Positions 44,181-57,100 of a DNA stretch of 64,000 bases are shown here, piece after piece; position 1 is the stretch's first letter; each line of letters opens with the position of its first letter. The stretch is from Pseudomonas sp. CFBP 13711. GTDB lineage: Bacteria > Pseudomonadota > Gammaproteobacteria > Pseudomonadales > Pseudomonadaceae. The notes under the pieces were generated by a model. The model saw nothing but the letters and a program-made list of their open reading frames with translations, was not told the origin of the DNA and did not search any database. Location: contig NZ_JACYVI010000009.1 in assembly GCF_014842265.1 (NCBI RefSeq), forward strand, positions 1 to 64,000, given 5' to 3'. Made by a program: the position numbers and the translations under genes.

Positions 44181-46323
44181 TGATCTGCCCCTTCTTCAAC
44201 GCTTCCATAACGGCGGCTTTCGGGCCGTCGGCCACGATCTGGCCGCGGTCGATGACCACCAGGCGATCAACCAGGCTGAGCAACGAGGCTCGGTGTGTCA
44301 CAAGAATCACGGTCTTTTTCTCGATGACGCCATGCAGGCGCTGCTTCAAACGTTCTTCGCCGGTGTTGTCCATGGCGCTGGTGGGTTCGTCGAGCAACAG
44401 GATCGGTGGATCAAGCAACAAAGCCCGCGCCAGGGCAACGTTCTGCCGCTGACCACCGGACAGATTCTGCCCGCGCTCACCCACTTGCAGCTCGTAGCCC
44501 TGGGGATGCAGGCTGGCGAATTCATGCACGCCGGCCAGTTCAGCGGCCTGCAAAACCATCTCGTCGTCCACGTAACGCGCGCCGGAAATCAGGTTATCGC
44601 GCAGCGTGCCCGACAACAGTTGTATGTCCTGGGCGACGTAGCCGATGTTGTGGCGCACTTCGCTGACGTCGATCTGGCGAATGTCGACGCCATCCACCAG
44701 CAGCGAGCCTTCATCCGGCTGATACAAACCGACCAGCAGTTTGGCCAGGGAGCTTTTCCCCGACCCGCTACGGCCGATGATGCCGACCTTCTCGCCCGGG
44801 CGGATCACCAGATTGATGTTGCGCAGCGCCAGGCTCTGCTGGTTCGGGTAAGTGAACTCAAGGTTGCGGAATTCCATGGCGCCCTGCAGGACCTGACGGC
44901 TGAGGGGACGCTCGTCGAAGTTACGTTCCTGAGGCAGCTCCATCATTTGATCGACCGACACCATGGTCACTTTGGCTTGCTGGTAACGGGTCAGCAGACC
45001 GGAGAGTTGCGCCAGTGGGCCAAGGGCGCGGCCGCTGAGCATGTAGCACGCCACGAGGCCGCCCATGCTGAGGACGCCGTCCATGATCATGTAAACGCCG
45101 AAACAGATCATCGCCACGCCCGCCAGTTGCTGGATCAGCAGGGTGATGTTCATGGCAAGACCGGAAAGCACTTTGACGCGCAACTCCAGGCGGCTAAGCG
45201 TACCGATGGTGTGTTCCCACTGGTATTGACGCTCGCTTTCGGCGTTGTTGACCTTCACCGCATCGAGGCCGGCGAGGGTTTCGATCAGGCTCGACTGACG
45301 CTCGGCCCCCAGCGCCATGGTGCGCTCAAGGGTGGAGGTCAGCGGTTTTTGCAGGAAATGGCCGATGCCCAGCGCCAGCGGGAAGGCGATGATCGGAATC
45401 CACACCAGATGCCCGCCCAGCAGCGCAATCACCAACAGGATGATCAGCGTGAACGGCAGGTCGATAAGGCTGGTCAGGGTCAGCGACGTGAGGAAGTCAC
45501 GCATGCCCTGGAACTCATGGATGTTCTGGGCGTAGCTGCCGACCCGCGCCGGGCGAAACTTCATCGCCATGCCGACGATGCGTTCGAACAGCGTGGCGGA
45601 AATGATCAGGTCGGTTTTCTTGCCGGCCAGGTCCAGGCACAGACTGCGCAGGCCCTTGAGCAAAAGATCAAACAGAAACGCGCCACAGATACCGGTCGCC
45701 AGCACCCACAGTGTGGCGGTGGCCTGGTTGGGCACGACTCGGTCGTAGACGTTCATCACGAAAAGAGGGGTAGCCAGCGCGATCAGGTTGATCACGAAGC
45801 TGGCAGCGATCGCGTCGACGTAAAGCCAGCGAGACAGCTTGAGGGTGTCCTTGAACCAGGAACGAGCGCGCGGGATGAGCGAGCCCTGGGTCACGTCAAA
45901 TTTATGTTGCGGCTGTGCGAAAAACACCCGACCGCTGTAATCCTGCCCCAGCGCTTCGGTTTCGATCAGCACTTCGCCGCCGTTGCTTTCGCTGATCAGC
46001 AGGCGGGCCGATTGGCCCTCCCAACCGAGCAGAACGGCAGAGCGCCCGTCTTTCAGGAGCAGCAAGGCGGGCAATGCGATCTCGGGAATCTGGTTGAGTT
46101 TGCGTTGCAGCAAACGCCCCTGCAAACCCGCCCGGGCTGCGGCGCGGGGCAGCAAATCCGGGCTCAGGCGCTGGTCGGGCAATGGCAGACCGGTGGTCAG
46201 CATGGCCCGGCTCGCCGGTTTGTGATGCAGGGCACAGAGTGTCAACAGCCCGTCGAGTAGCGGATCGTCGTGCTGGCTGCGTGGATCATGACCTAATTGA
46301 GCCGAAGGTAATTCCAAGTCCAC
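44170..46323 (-). CDS. lapB: LapB-type ABC exporter of a type I secretion system
   Basis: Inner-membrane ATP-driven exporter for the giant adhesin. The 717-residue protein has an N-terminal C39-like domain that appears to lack protease function (about 1-140), a six-helix membrane domain (about 165-450), and an ATPase domain with Walker A GRSGSGKSS (near residue 517), signature LSGGQRQNVALARAL and Walker B ILLLDEPTSAMD. The start is probably GTG 46323; there is no ATG near the conserved N-terminus. It lies 49 bases after lapE. Confidence 0.94.
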   Translation of the reverse strand: MDLELPSAQLGHDPRSQHDDPLLDGLLTLCALHHKPASRAMLTTGLPLPDQRLSPDLLPRAAARAGLQGRLLQRKLNQIPEIALPALLLLKDGRSAVLLGWEGQSARLLISESNGGEVLIETEALGQDYSGRVFFAQPQHKFDVTQGSLIPRARSWFKDTLKLSRWLYVDAIAASFVINLIALATPLFVMNVYDRVVPNQATATLWVLATGICGAFLFDLLLKGLRSLCLDLAGKKTDLIISATLFERIVGMAMKFRPARVGSYAQNIHEFQGMRDFLTSLTLTSLIDLPFTLIILLVIALLGGHLVWIPIIAFPLALGIGHFLQKPLTSTLERTMALGAERQSSLIETLAGLDAVKVNNAESERQYQWEHTIGTLSRLELRVKVLSGLAMNITLLIQQLAGVAMICFGVYMIMDGVLSMGGLVACYMLSGRALGPLAQLSGLLTRYQQAKVTMVSVDQMMELPQERNFDERPLSRQVLQGAMEFRNLEFTYPNQQSLALRNINLVIRPGEKVGIIGRSGSGKSSLAKLLVGLYQPDEGSLLVDGVDIRQIDVSEVRHNIGYVAQDIQLLSGTLRDNLISGARYVDDEMVLQAAELAGVHEFASLHPQGYELQVGERGQNLSGGQRQNVALARALLLDPPILLLDEPTSAMDNTGEERLKQRLHGVIEKKTVILVTHRASLLSLVDRLVVIDRGQIVADGPKAAVMEALKKGQISVA

Positions 46324-46372
46324 GCTGACACTCTCTTTCTTAACGGTTAAAAGAAGCTGACTCCGTCAAGAA

Positions 46373-47722
46373 TCAGTTCATGCCCGGCAGCTGAACTGTC
46401 GGTTTCACATCGTTCTGCACAACCGATGCCATCGGCGCCACGACACCCTGGCTCTTCAGCAATGTGCCCATGTCCGCCTTGATGCGGTACTGGGTGTACG
46501 TCTGCAGGTTTTTCAGCTGCACCAGACGCTGTTGCGCGGTGAACAACTCGTTCTCGCTGTCGAGAAGGTCGAGCAGGGTACGCTCTCCCAGACTGAATTG
46601 CTGCTGGTACGAAGTACGCACGCTGTTGGCCCGCTCGACGTACTGCTGAGCGATCGGCACCTGGGCGTTGGCGTTGTTGTAGGCGTTCCAGGCCAGGCCC
46701 AGTTCTTCGTTCAACTGACGCAGCGCGTTGTTGCGGATATCCAGGGCCTGACTCGACAGGTACGACTTGGATTGCAGGTCAGCCTTGTTGCTGCCACCGG
46801 CGTACAGGTTGAAGCGCATGCGGACCATGGCTTCCCAGCCATTGTTGTGGCCTTCGTCGCCGCCAATGTTGTTATCGGCATTGCGGCCCAGTTCTGCATC
46901 GAAACGCGGGTAGTAATTGGACTGCGCCGAGGTGTACTGCTTTTCAGCGGCAACGATGTCGGCTTCCGCCGAGCGCAGCACCGGGCTGTTCTCGAGCATC
47001 TGGCGGCGGGCTTCGTTCAGATCGGCAGGCATCATGGCGAACGGCGACGGCGCTTCCAGCTGGTCAGCTTCCAGACCAACGGCACTCAAGTAGTTGGTCT
47101 GGGCGTCGGCCAGGTTGGTTTGTTCGGTGATCAGGTTGTTACGGGCCTGTGCCAGACGGGCATCGGCCTGGTCCATATCGGCCATACGACCTACACCGCG
47201 GGAAGTGCGCAGTTTGATTTGGTCGTAAATACGTTCGTGACTCTTCAGGTTTTCTTCGGCCAGCCGAACCATTTCACGTTGAGTAAGAACATCGAGATAG
47301 ACCTGCGCAACTGTCAACGCGGTACGTTCGGTTGTATTTAACAGCGAGTATGCCCGGGAATTGGCGGTGGCTTGTTGACGCGCAACTTCGTTACTTGTTG
47401 CGAAGCCATCAAAGAGCATTTGCTGAAGACGGATTTGCGACTCGCCACGGTCCAGCGTCTGGTAATCGTGACGACCGGTCGAGGCACGGGTGCTTGGCGT
47501 ATCGGAACCGGCCCGGCCGTAGCCCGCCGTGACATCGACACGCGGCAGGTAGCCGCCCTTTGCAGCACGGAGTGCGTAGTCCTGGGCGATACGGGCATTG
47601 ATGCCGGCCTGCACCTCGGGATGCTCGTCCATGGCTTTCTGCATGGCGGACTGTAGCGTCTGGGCCTGAACGAAACCGGCACAAAGGATGAGGGGTACAG
47701 CAGTGAAGAGGTGCTTACGCAT
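46373..47722 (-). CDS. lapE: LapE-type TolC-family outer-membrane channel
   Basis: Outer-membrane exit duct of the type I system. The 449-residue protein starts with a signal peptide (MRKHLFTAVPLILCAGFVQA) and has the two-fold repeated TolC design, with long coiled-coil stretches and a repeated GLA-like core (ALTVAQVYLDVL and GLAWNAYNNA). I chose ATG 47722. The frame stays open to 47986 but that part is AT-rich and reads as the upstream regulatory region. It is first of lapE-lapB-lapC and divergent from the adhesin gene. Confidence 0.93.
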   Translation of the reverse strand: MRKHLFTAVPLILCAGFVQAQTLQSAMQKAMDEHPEVQAGINARIAQDYALRAAKGGYLPRVDVTAGYGRAGSDTPSTRASTGRHDYQTLDRGESQIRLQQMLFDGFATSNEVARQQATANSRAYSLLNTTERTALTVAQVYLDVLTQREMVRLAEENLKSHERIYDQIKLRTSRGVGRMADMDQADARLAQARNNLITEQTNLADAQTNYLSAVGLEADQLEAPSPFAMMPADLNEARRQMLENSPVLRSAEADIVAAEKQYTSAQSNYYPRFDAELGRNADNNIGGDEGHNNGWEAMVRMRFNLYAGGSNKADLQSKSYLSSQALDIRNNALRQLNEELGLAWNAYNNANAQVPIAQQYVERANSVRTSYQQQFSLGERTLLDLLDSENELFTAQQRLVQLKNLQTYTQYRIKADMGTLLKSQGVVAPMASVVQNDVKPTVQLPGMN

Positions 47723-47914
47723 TTTGGTGATTTCCCGAGAACGTACTTGTTCAAAATGCAGCAATACGCACTGCCGCATCGTAAAAATGGCCATTGAAGT
47801 GATCGTCTCGAGAGTGTTCTGAAGGGCGCTTGCGATCACACTGCAGAAATCCGCGATCTCATCAAATATCAATGTGACATTACGGAAGCGATTGTTTAGG
47901 ATGTCGCCGAATAG

Positions 47915-47928
47915 GTCAATACTTTGGC
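47915..47928. promoter_or_regulatory. Second FleQ-like box in the lapE-adhesin gap
   Basis: GTCAATACTTTGGC matches 11 of 14 positions of the FleQ pattern GTCAATAAATTGAC that I remember. It lies 42 bases upstream of the better site at 47957, measured start to start. Confidence 0.5.
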
Positions 47929-47956
47929 AGAAAGTTAATTCCAGTGCCGACCTGCT

Positions 47957-47970
47957 GTTAATAAATTGAC
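47957..47970. promoter_or_regulatory. FleQ-like box overlapping the adhesin promoter
   Basis: GTTAATAAATTGAC matches 13 of 14 positions of the FleQ pattern GTCAATAAATTGAC. It overlaps the -35 hexamer, so binding of this c-di-GMP-responsive regulator would directly affect transcription of the adhesin. FleQ control of lap genes is known in other pseudomonads. Confidence 0.7.
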
Positions 47971-47994
47971 GCCAGATTACGAGCAACTTAATAA
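47966..47994 (+). promoter_or_regulatory. Sigma-70-type promoter of the adhesin gene
   Basis: TTGACG (47966-47971), a 17-base spacer and TAATAA (47989-47994) form a good promoter about 130 bases before the ATG at 48125. The rest of the 402-base gap (47723-48124) is AT-rich and holds the lapE promoter, which I cannot locate precisely. A GGAG lies ten bases before the adhesin start. Confidence 0.65.
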
Positions 47995-48124
47995 GTTCCC
48001 TAACTTGTTATCTGGCAATGAAACAAATGCGAATCTTTACGTCATCCAGTAATGAAGCGGCGTTAGTTAAGGCCGGTCGGCATGATGGATACCAACTGAA
48101 CGGTAATTTCGGAGAGTCACCCCC

Positions 48125-51100
48125 ATGAGCAGTGTTGTTGCCATCGTCAAAAGCATTGTTGGCCAGGTAGTAGCAGTTTCCCCGGAAGGGATTCGTCGTG
48201 TGCTCATCGAGGGTGACCGGTTGTTCACCGGCGAGCAGCTTGAGACAGGCCCGGGAGGCGCAGTCACGCTGCAGCTTGCCGATGGCCGTCAGCTGGACAT
48301 TGGCCGTGACAGCCAGTGGAGTGCCGACGCACCGGCGTCCACGACCAACCTTGCCGAAGCCAGCGCGCAAGCGGCACCGTCAGTTGCCGAACTGCAGCAG
48401 GCCATCGCGGCCGGCGCCGACCCGACCAAAGACCTCGAAGCCACTGCAGCGGGTCCGCAAGCGGCGCCAGGTGATGGCGGCAACGCAGGCGGCGGCCACA
48501 GCGTGGTGATGCTCACCGAGACGGCGGGCGAAGTGAATCCGACCATCGGCTTCCCGACCAACGGGCTGGGGACGACGACCACGCCGCCGCCTACGCTGAG
48601 CAACGGCCTGGCGATCGACAACGGCAACGACAACGGCGGTACTCCCGTCGCGCCGCAACCGACGGGCACCCTGACACTGACCGCCACCCAGACGCTGACC
48701 GAAGCCGGCGGCGCGCTGGTCTACACGGCGAACATCACCCAGGCACCGACGTCGGACCTGACGGTCACCCTGTCCAACGGTTCGACCATTGTCATTCGTG
48801 GCGGCGACACGTCCGGCTCAACCACTGTTCAACTGGCTGACAACAACACGCCGTACATCGACCCTTCCGTTATCAGCACCACTATCACCGGCACAACCGG
48901 CGGTGGCGGTCTGGTCGTGACGACTGATCCGACGCCGGCGGTGACCACCATCACCGACACCATCGACACCACCACGGTCAGCCTCAGCGCTGCGCCGACG
49001 TCTGTCGAAGGCACCTCGATCACCTACACCGCTACGCTGACCAACCCGGCACAGACCCCGGTCAACGTCACCTTGTCCGACGGTTCGACCATCACCATCC
49101 GTGCGGGCGAGTCCACCGGTACGGTTGTCGTCGCGGCCCCAGCGAATGACGTCTACAACACCAACACCGTTATCAGCACCACGATCACCGGCGCAACCGG
49201 CGGCAACTTTGAGAACCTGGTGCCCAACACGGCGCCGGCTGTGGTGCAGATCGTCGACAGCATCGACACCACTGTTGCCAGCATCACCGGCACCCAGTCG
49301 GTGGTTGAAGGCCAGGCTGCCACGTACACCATTACGTTGAGCAACCCGGCGCAGACCGAAGTCACGATCAATCTGACCTACAGTGGCACCGCATCCAACG
49401 GCACTGACTACACGCAAGTGGTCAGCGTGAAGATCCCTGCCAACAGCAGCAGCGTCACCTTCGACCTGAACACCCTAAATGACACGATCCCGGAAGGCGT
49501 TGAAAACGTCACCGTCGCGATCGGCGCCATCACCGGCGGCAACTTCGAGAACATCGTTGCCAGCGCGACCAATGGCAGCGTCACCACCACCATCATCGAC
49601 AACGACGCTCTGCCGGTTGTGGATCCGAATGGCGGGGGTAACGGCACCAACAGCGAAACCACGTTCACCGAAGGCCAGGCTGGCGTTTCGATCGCCGACC
49701 AGTTGACCGTCACTGACGCCGACAGCCCGACCCTGCAAAGCGCGAAAGTCACCCTGACCAACGCTCAGGACGCCGACACATTAGTGGTGGGCAGCCCGAA
49801 CGCGAACATCGCGGTCACTACCGCCACCGTCAACGGCCAGATCGTACTGACCCTGACCGGTGCCGCCACCGCTGCCGAATACGAAGCCGTGATCAAGTCG
49901 ATCACCTTCCAGAACAGCAGCCAGGACCCGAGCGTCGCGGACCGCACCATTACTGTGACCGTCAACGATGGCCAGAACGATTCCGTGCCGGCCACCAGCA
50001 TCGTGCACGTCGTTGCCGTCAATGACGCCCCGACCGTCTCGTTCACCAGCTCCGATTACGTCGAAAACGGCGCGCCTCAGGCACTGGTCAACAACCTGCA
50101 GATCGGCGACGTCGACGGCGGCCAGCTGAGCGGCGCGAAGATCACCGTGACTGGCGTTCAGGCCGAAGACCTGATCGCTTCGCCGTCCTTCCAGGGTGGC
50201 AACACCGGCACCACGGCGTCGGGCATCAGCTACACGCTGGGCAATGACGCCAACGGCAACGTTGTCATTCAGTTGAGCGGCAACGCCTCGATCGCCGACT
50301 ACACCACGCTGATCAACTCGATCACTTACGCCAACAGCAGTGACGCCCCGATCACCACCCCGCGCGGCGTGACGATCGAAGTGACTGACGTGGACACCCA
50401 CGGCACCAACAACCTGACGGGCAGTGCCACCGGCGAAGTCGACATCACCCCGGTCAACGATGCACCGACCGTCACCGACGCATCGGGCAAAGGCGACGAA
50501 GACACCACCATCGCGGTCAAGCTGACCGGCGCTGACGTCGACGGCACCATCGATCACTTCAACCTGGTGAGCCTGGCAGCCAACGGCACGTTCTACGCCG
50601 ATGCCGCCGGGACCCAGGCGCTGACCAACCTCAGCAACATCGCCGCCACCGCCAACGGCGCGACCATCTACTTCAAGCCGAACGCCAACTGGGCGGGCGA
50701 CACCAGCTTCACCTACACCGCGGTCGACAATCAGGGCCAGCCAGCCGGCACGCCAGCCAACGGCATCATCAACGTCACGCCAGTGGCCGATGCCCCGATC
50801 GTCACCGTTGCCAACGCCCAAGGCGCTGAAGACACGGCGATCAAGCTGACGCTGAGCACTGCACTGGTCGACACCGATGGCTCCGAATCCTTAGGCCCGT
50901 TGGTTGTGTCCGGCATTCCGGTCGGCGCCGTGCTGACTGACGGCACCCACAGCTACACCTCGATTCCGACAGGCGACGGCGCCGTCTACATCGACGGCTG
51001 GGACCTGAACAACCTGACGATCACGCCGCCGAAAGACTTCAACGGCCCGATCACCTTGCAGGTGAGCTCGACCTCGACCGAAGCCGCCAACAAGGATGCG

Positions 51101-54100
51101 GCCACCACGACGCAGTCTCTGATCGTCAACGTGACGCCCGTGAACGACGGCCCGGCGGTCAACTTCGACAGCACGACCTACACCGAAAACGGTGCGCCGG
51201 TCGCGCTGGTCAACAACTTCAGCATCACCGACATCGACAGCACTCAGCTGAGCAGCGCGAAAATCACGCTAACCGGTATCCAGGCTGAAGACCTGGTTGT
51301 GTCCCAGTACTACAAAGGTGGCACCACCGGTGTTACAGACCTGGGCATCACCTACACCCTGAGCAACGACGCCAACGGCAACATCGTCATCGACCTGACG
51401 GGCAATGCCTCGGTCGCCAACTATGAAACCCTGATCAAGTCGCTGACTTACGCCGACAACAGCGAAAACCCGAGCACCGTCCCGCGCGGCGTGAGCATTT
51501 CCGTCACTGACCTGGACGCCAACGGCACCACTAACCTGACCGCCGTGCACGACGGCCAGATCAACGTGATTGCCGTCAACGACGCCCCGACCGTCAACGC
51601 GGCACGGGGCCAGGGCGACGAAGACACTGCGATCGCGGTCAAGCTAACCGGCGCTGATGTCGACGGCACCATCGACCACTTCAACCTGGTCACCATGGCC
51701 GAGCATGGCAAGTTCTACGCCGACGCAGCCGGTACCCAGGAGCTGACCAACCTCAGCAACATCGCCGCCAGCAACAACAGCGCGACGATCTACTTCAAAC
51801 CGGATGCCAACTGGGCCGGTGACACCAGCTTCACCTACACCGCCGTCGACAACCAAAACCTGCCTGCGGGCGCGCCAGCGAACGGCATCATCAACGTCAC
51901 GCCGGTGGCCGATGCTCCGATCGTTACCGTTGCTGACGCCCAAGGTAATGAAGACTCCGCGATCAAGCTGAACGTGAGCACCGCGCTGGTCGACACCGAT
52001 GGCTCGGAATCCCTGGGCCCGTTCGTGGTGTCCGGTATTCCGGTGGGCGCCGTGCTGACTGACGGCACCCACAGCTACACCTCGATTCCGACAGGCGACG
52101 GCGCGGTCTACATCAACGGTTGGGATTTGACCAACCTGACGATCACGCCGCCGAAAGACTTCAACGGTTCGATCAACTTGCAAGTGAGCTCGACCTCCAC
52201 CGAGCTGACCGGCCAATCGGCCACCACGACTGTTCCCCTGACTGTCACCGTCGGGCCGGTCAACGACGCACCGACCGTCACCTTCACCAACCCTGACTAC
52301 GTCGAAAACGGCGCACCTCAGGCATTGGTCAGCAATCTGCAGATCGGCGATGTCGACAGCGCTCAGCTGAGCAGCGCGAAGATCACGCTGACCGGCATTC
52401 AGGCTGAAGACCTGATCGTTTCCCAGTACTACAAGGGCGGCAACAGCGGCACCACCGACCTGGGCATCAGCTACAACCTGAGCAACGACGCCAACGGCAA
52501 CATCGTTATCGACCTGACCGGCAAGGCGTCGATCGCCGACTACACCACGCTGATCAACTCGATCACCTACGCCAACAGCAGCGATAACCCAAGCACTGCC
52601 CCACGTGGCGTGACCATCGAAGTGACCGACGTTGATGCCAATGGCACCAACAACCTGTCGGGCAGCGCCACCGGTCAAATCGACGTGACCGCGGTCAACG
52701 ATGCACCGACCGTTAACACAGCGTCGGGTGCTGGCAACGAAGACACCACCATCGCCGTCAAGCTGACTGGCTCTGACGTCGACGGCACCATTGGCCACTT
52801 CAACCTGGTCAGTGCGCCTGCACACGGTACGTTCTACTCGGACGCCGCCGGCACCCAGCCGCTGACCAACTTGACCAACATCGCCGCCAGCAACAACGGC
52901 GCGACGATCTACTTCAAGCCAGACGCGAACTGGGCGGGCGACACCACCTTCACCTACACCGCGGTCGACAACCAGAACCTGCCAGCCGGCAACACGGCAA
53001 CGGGCACGATCAACGTCACGCCTGTGGCTGATGCGCCGATCGTTACCGTCAGCAACGCCCAGGGCGCCGAAGATTCGGCGATCAAGCTGAACGTAAGCAC
53101 CGCGCTGGTCGACACCGATGGCTCCGAATCCCTGGGCCCATTCGTGGTGTCCGGTATTCCTGTGGGCGCCGTGCTGACTGACGGCACCCACAGCTACACC
53201 TCGATTCCGACAGGCGACGGCGCGGTCTACATTAATGGTTGGGATTTGACCAACCTGACAATCACGCCGCCAAAAGACTTCAACGGCTCGATCAACCTGC
53301 AAGTGAGCTCGACCTCCACCGAGCTGACCGGCCAATCGGCAACCACGACTGTGCCCCTGACTGTCACCGTCGGGCCGGTCAACGATGCGCCAGTGGTCAA
53401 CTTCGACGGCACCTCGTACACCGAAAACGGTGCACCGGTTGCGATCGTCAACAACTTCAGCATCACCGATGTCGACAGCACCCAGCTGAGCAGCGCGAAA
53501 ATCACGCTGACCGGTATTCAGGCTGAAGACCTGATCGTTTCCCAGTACTACAAAGGCGGCACCGATGGCACCACCGGTACCACCAGTCTGGGTATCAGCT
53601 ACAAGCTGAGCAACGACGCCAACGGCAACATCGTCATCGACTTGACTGGCAAGGCTTCGGTTGCCGACTACGAAACCCTGATCAAGTCGATTACTTACGC
53701 CGACAACAGCGAGAACCCGAGCACTGCCCCACGTGGTGTGACCATCGCTGTGACCGACGTGGATGCCAACGGCACCAACAACCTGACCGTTGTTCACGAC
53801 AGCCAGATCAACGTTATTGCCGTGAACGACGCTCCAGTTGTTGACGCCGCCACTGGCAATGGCAACGAAGACACTATCGTCGCGGTCAAGCTGACCGGCT
53901 CCGACGTCGACGGCACCATTGACCACTTCAACCTGGTCAACACGCCTGCCAACGGCACGTTCTACTCCGACGCCGCTGGCACTCAGCCGCTGACCAACTT
54001 GAACGACATCACCGCGACCAACAACGGCGCGACGATCTACTTCAAGCCGGACGCCAACTGGAACGGCAGCACGCCGTTCACCTACACCGCTGTCGACAAT

Positions 54101-57100
54101 CAAGGTCTGCCCGCCGCCACTCCAGGCACTGGCACGATCAATGTCACGGCCGTCAATGACGCGCCTGTGGTCAACTTCGACAGCACCTCGTACACCGAAA
54201 ACGGTGCACCGGTTGCGATCGTCAATAACTTCAGCATCACCGACGTCGACAGCACAGAGCTGAGCAGCGCGAAGATCACGCTGACCGGTATTCAGGCTGA
54301 AGACCTGATCGTTTCGCAGTACTACAAAGGTGGTACCTCTGGCGACACGAGCCTGGGCATCAAGTACACGCTCAGCAACGACGCCAACGGCAACATCGTC
54401 ATCGACTTGACTGGCAAGGCTTCGGTTGCCAACTACGAAACCCTGATCAAGTCGATCACCTACGCTGACAACAGCGAGAACCCGAGCACTGCGCCACGCG
54501 GCGTGACCATCGCTGTGACCGACGCTGATGCCAACGGCACCAACAACCTGACCGTCGTTCACGACAGCCAGATCAATGTCATTTCCGTGAACGATGCGCC
54601 GGTAGTCAACGCCGCTTCGGGTGCAGGCAAGGAAGACACCACCATCGCGGTCAAGCTGTCTGGCTCCGATGTTGATGGCACCATTGGCCACTTCAACCTG
54701 GTCACTGCGCCTGCACACGGCACGTTCTACTCGGACGCCGCCGGCACCCAGCCGCTGACCAACTTGACCAACATCGCCGCGACCAACAACGGCGCGACGA
54801 TCTACTTCAAGCCAGACGCGAACTGGGCGGGCGACACCACCTTCACCTACACCGCGGTCGACAACCAGAACCTGCCAGCCGGCAACACGGCAACTGGCAC
54901 GATCAACGTCACGCCGGTGGCGGATGCCCCGATCGTTACCGTCACCAACGCTCAGGGCGATGAAGACAGCGCCATCAAGCTGGACCTGAGCGCTGCACTG
55001 GTGGACACCGACGGTTCTGAGTCCCTCGGCCCGGTCATTGTGGGCGGCATTCCAGTGGGCGCAGTGCTGAGCGATGGCAACGGCCACAGCTACACCTCCA
55101 TCCCTGTTTCTGAAGGCGGCGATGGCGAGGCTTACCTCACCGGCTGGAACCTGAGCACCCTGACCATCACGCCGCCGAAAGACTTCAACGGCTCGTTCAA
55201 CCTGCAAGTGAGCTCGACGTCGACCGAAAGCGCCAACAACGACTCGGCCACCACGGTTAAGTCGCTGACCGTCAACGTCGCATCCGTAAACGATGCGCCG
55301 GTAGTCAACACCGCCACAGGCAATGGCAACGAAGACACTATCGTTGCGGTCAAGCTGACCGGCTCTGACGTGGACGGCACGATCGACCATTTCAATCTGG
55401 TCAACACGCCTGCCAACGGCACGTTCTACTCCGACGCCGCTGGCACTCAGCCGCTGACCAACTTGAACGACATCACCGCGACCAACAACGGCGCGACGAT
55501 CTACTTCAAGCCAGATGCGAACTGGAACGGCAGCACGCCGTTCACCTATACCGCCGTTGACAACCAGGGTCTGCCCGCCGCCACTCCAGGCACTGGCACG
55601 ATCAATGTCACGGCCGTCAATGACGCGCCTGTGGTCAACTTCGGCAGCATCACCTACACCGAAAACGGCGCACCGATCGCGATCGTCAAAGACTTCAGTA
55701 TCACCGACGTCGACAGCACAGAGCTGAGCAGCGCGAAAATCACGCTGACCGGTATTCAGGCTGAAGACCTGATCGTGTCTCAGTACTACAAAGGCGATAA
55801 CAGCGGCGATACCGGTCTGGGCATCAAGTACACCCTGAGCAACGACGCCAACGGCAACATCGTCATCGACCTGACTGGCAAGGCTTCGGTTGCCAACTAC
55901 GAAACCCTGATCAAGTCGATCACCTACGCCGACAACAGCAACAACCCGAGCACCACACCGCGCGGCGTGACCATTGCTGTGACCGACGTGGATGCCAATG
56001 GCACCAACAACCTGACCGTCGTTCACGACAGCCAGATCAACGTGATTTCCGTCAACGATGCGCCGGTGACCAAGCCAGCGACGGCGACGGGCGACGAAGA
56101 CAACACCGTGGCGGTCAAGCTGACCGGCACCGACGTCGACGGCACCATTGACCACTTCAACCTGGTCAACCTGGGTCAGCACGGCACGTTCTACGCCGAT
56201 GCCGCAGGCACTCAGGCACTGGACGGCAACAGCGTCATCAAGGCGACCGGCAACAGCGCCACCGTCTACTTCAAGCCGGTCGGCGACTGGAGCGGCAGCA
56301 CCAACTTCACCTACACCGCGGTCGACAACCAGGGTCAGGCAGACACCACACCGGCCACCGGCACCATCAAGGTCAATCCGGTCACCGACACCCCTGCCCT
56401 GTCCCTCGTGGACGACCAGACCGTGGCTTCGCTGAACGTGAACGGCGCGACCACGACTGTGATCGGCAACATCGGCAGTGGCGCATGGCACACCGACAAC
56501 AGCGGCGGCACCGTTGAGATCCGCACTCCAGGCACCTACGGCGTTGCGGGCAACAGCAACAACAGCCAGGTGCTGGAGCTGGAGCGCAACAGCGGCGACC
56601 CGAGCAACCTGTACACCAACATCGACGCCAAAGCCGGCGCGACCTATACCGTTTCGCTTGATTATTCGGTCCGTGCAGGCGCGGTCGACAACTCGCTGAT
56701 CAACGTCTTCTGGGGCGGCAAGCTGGTCGGCACGCTCACCAACACCGTGGTCGGTCTGAAGACCTACACCTTCGACGTGCCGGTCACCACCGACGGCAGC
56801 GCGAAGCTGGAATTCAAGGCCGGCGACGCGAACTCCCTCGGCGGCGTGATCAACAACATCAGCGTCACCGAGCACCTGAACAGCGGCCTGGAAGACAACG
56901 CGATTCTGCTGTCGACCATCAAGGCAGCGACCACTGACGTCGACGGCTCCGAAACCCTGACGGTCAGCATGAAGGGCATTCCGGTTGGCGCTTCCCTGAG
57001 CGACGGCACGCACACCTTCAACGCCACCGCCGGTGCAACCGCGACTGACGTGACCGATTGGGACCTGAGCAAACTCAAGCTCACCCCGCCGGCCAACTTC

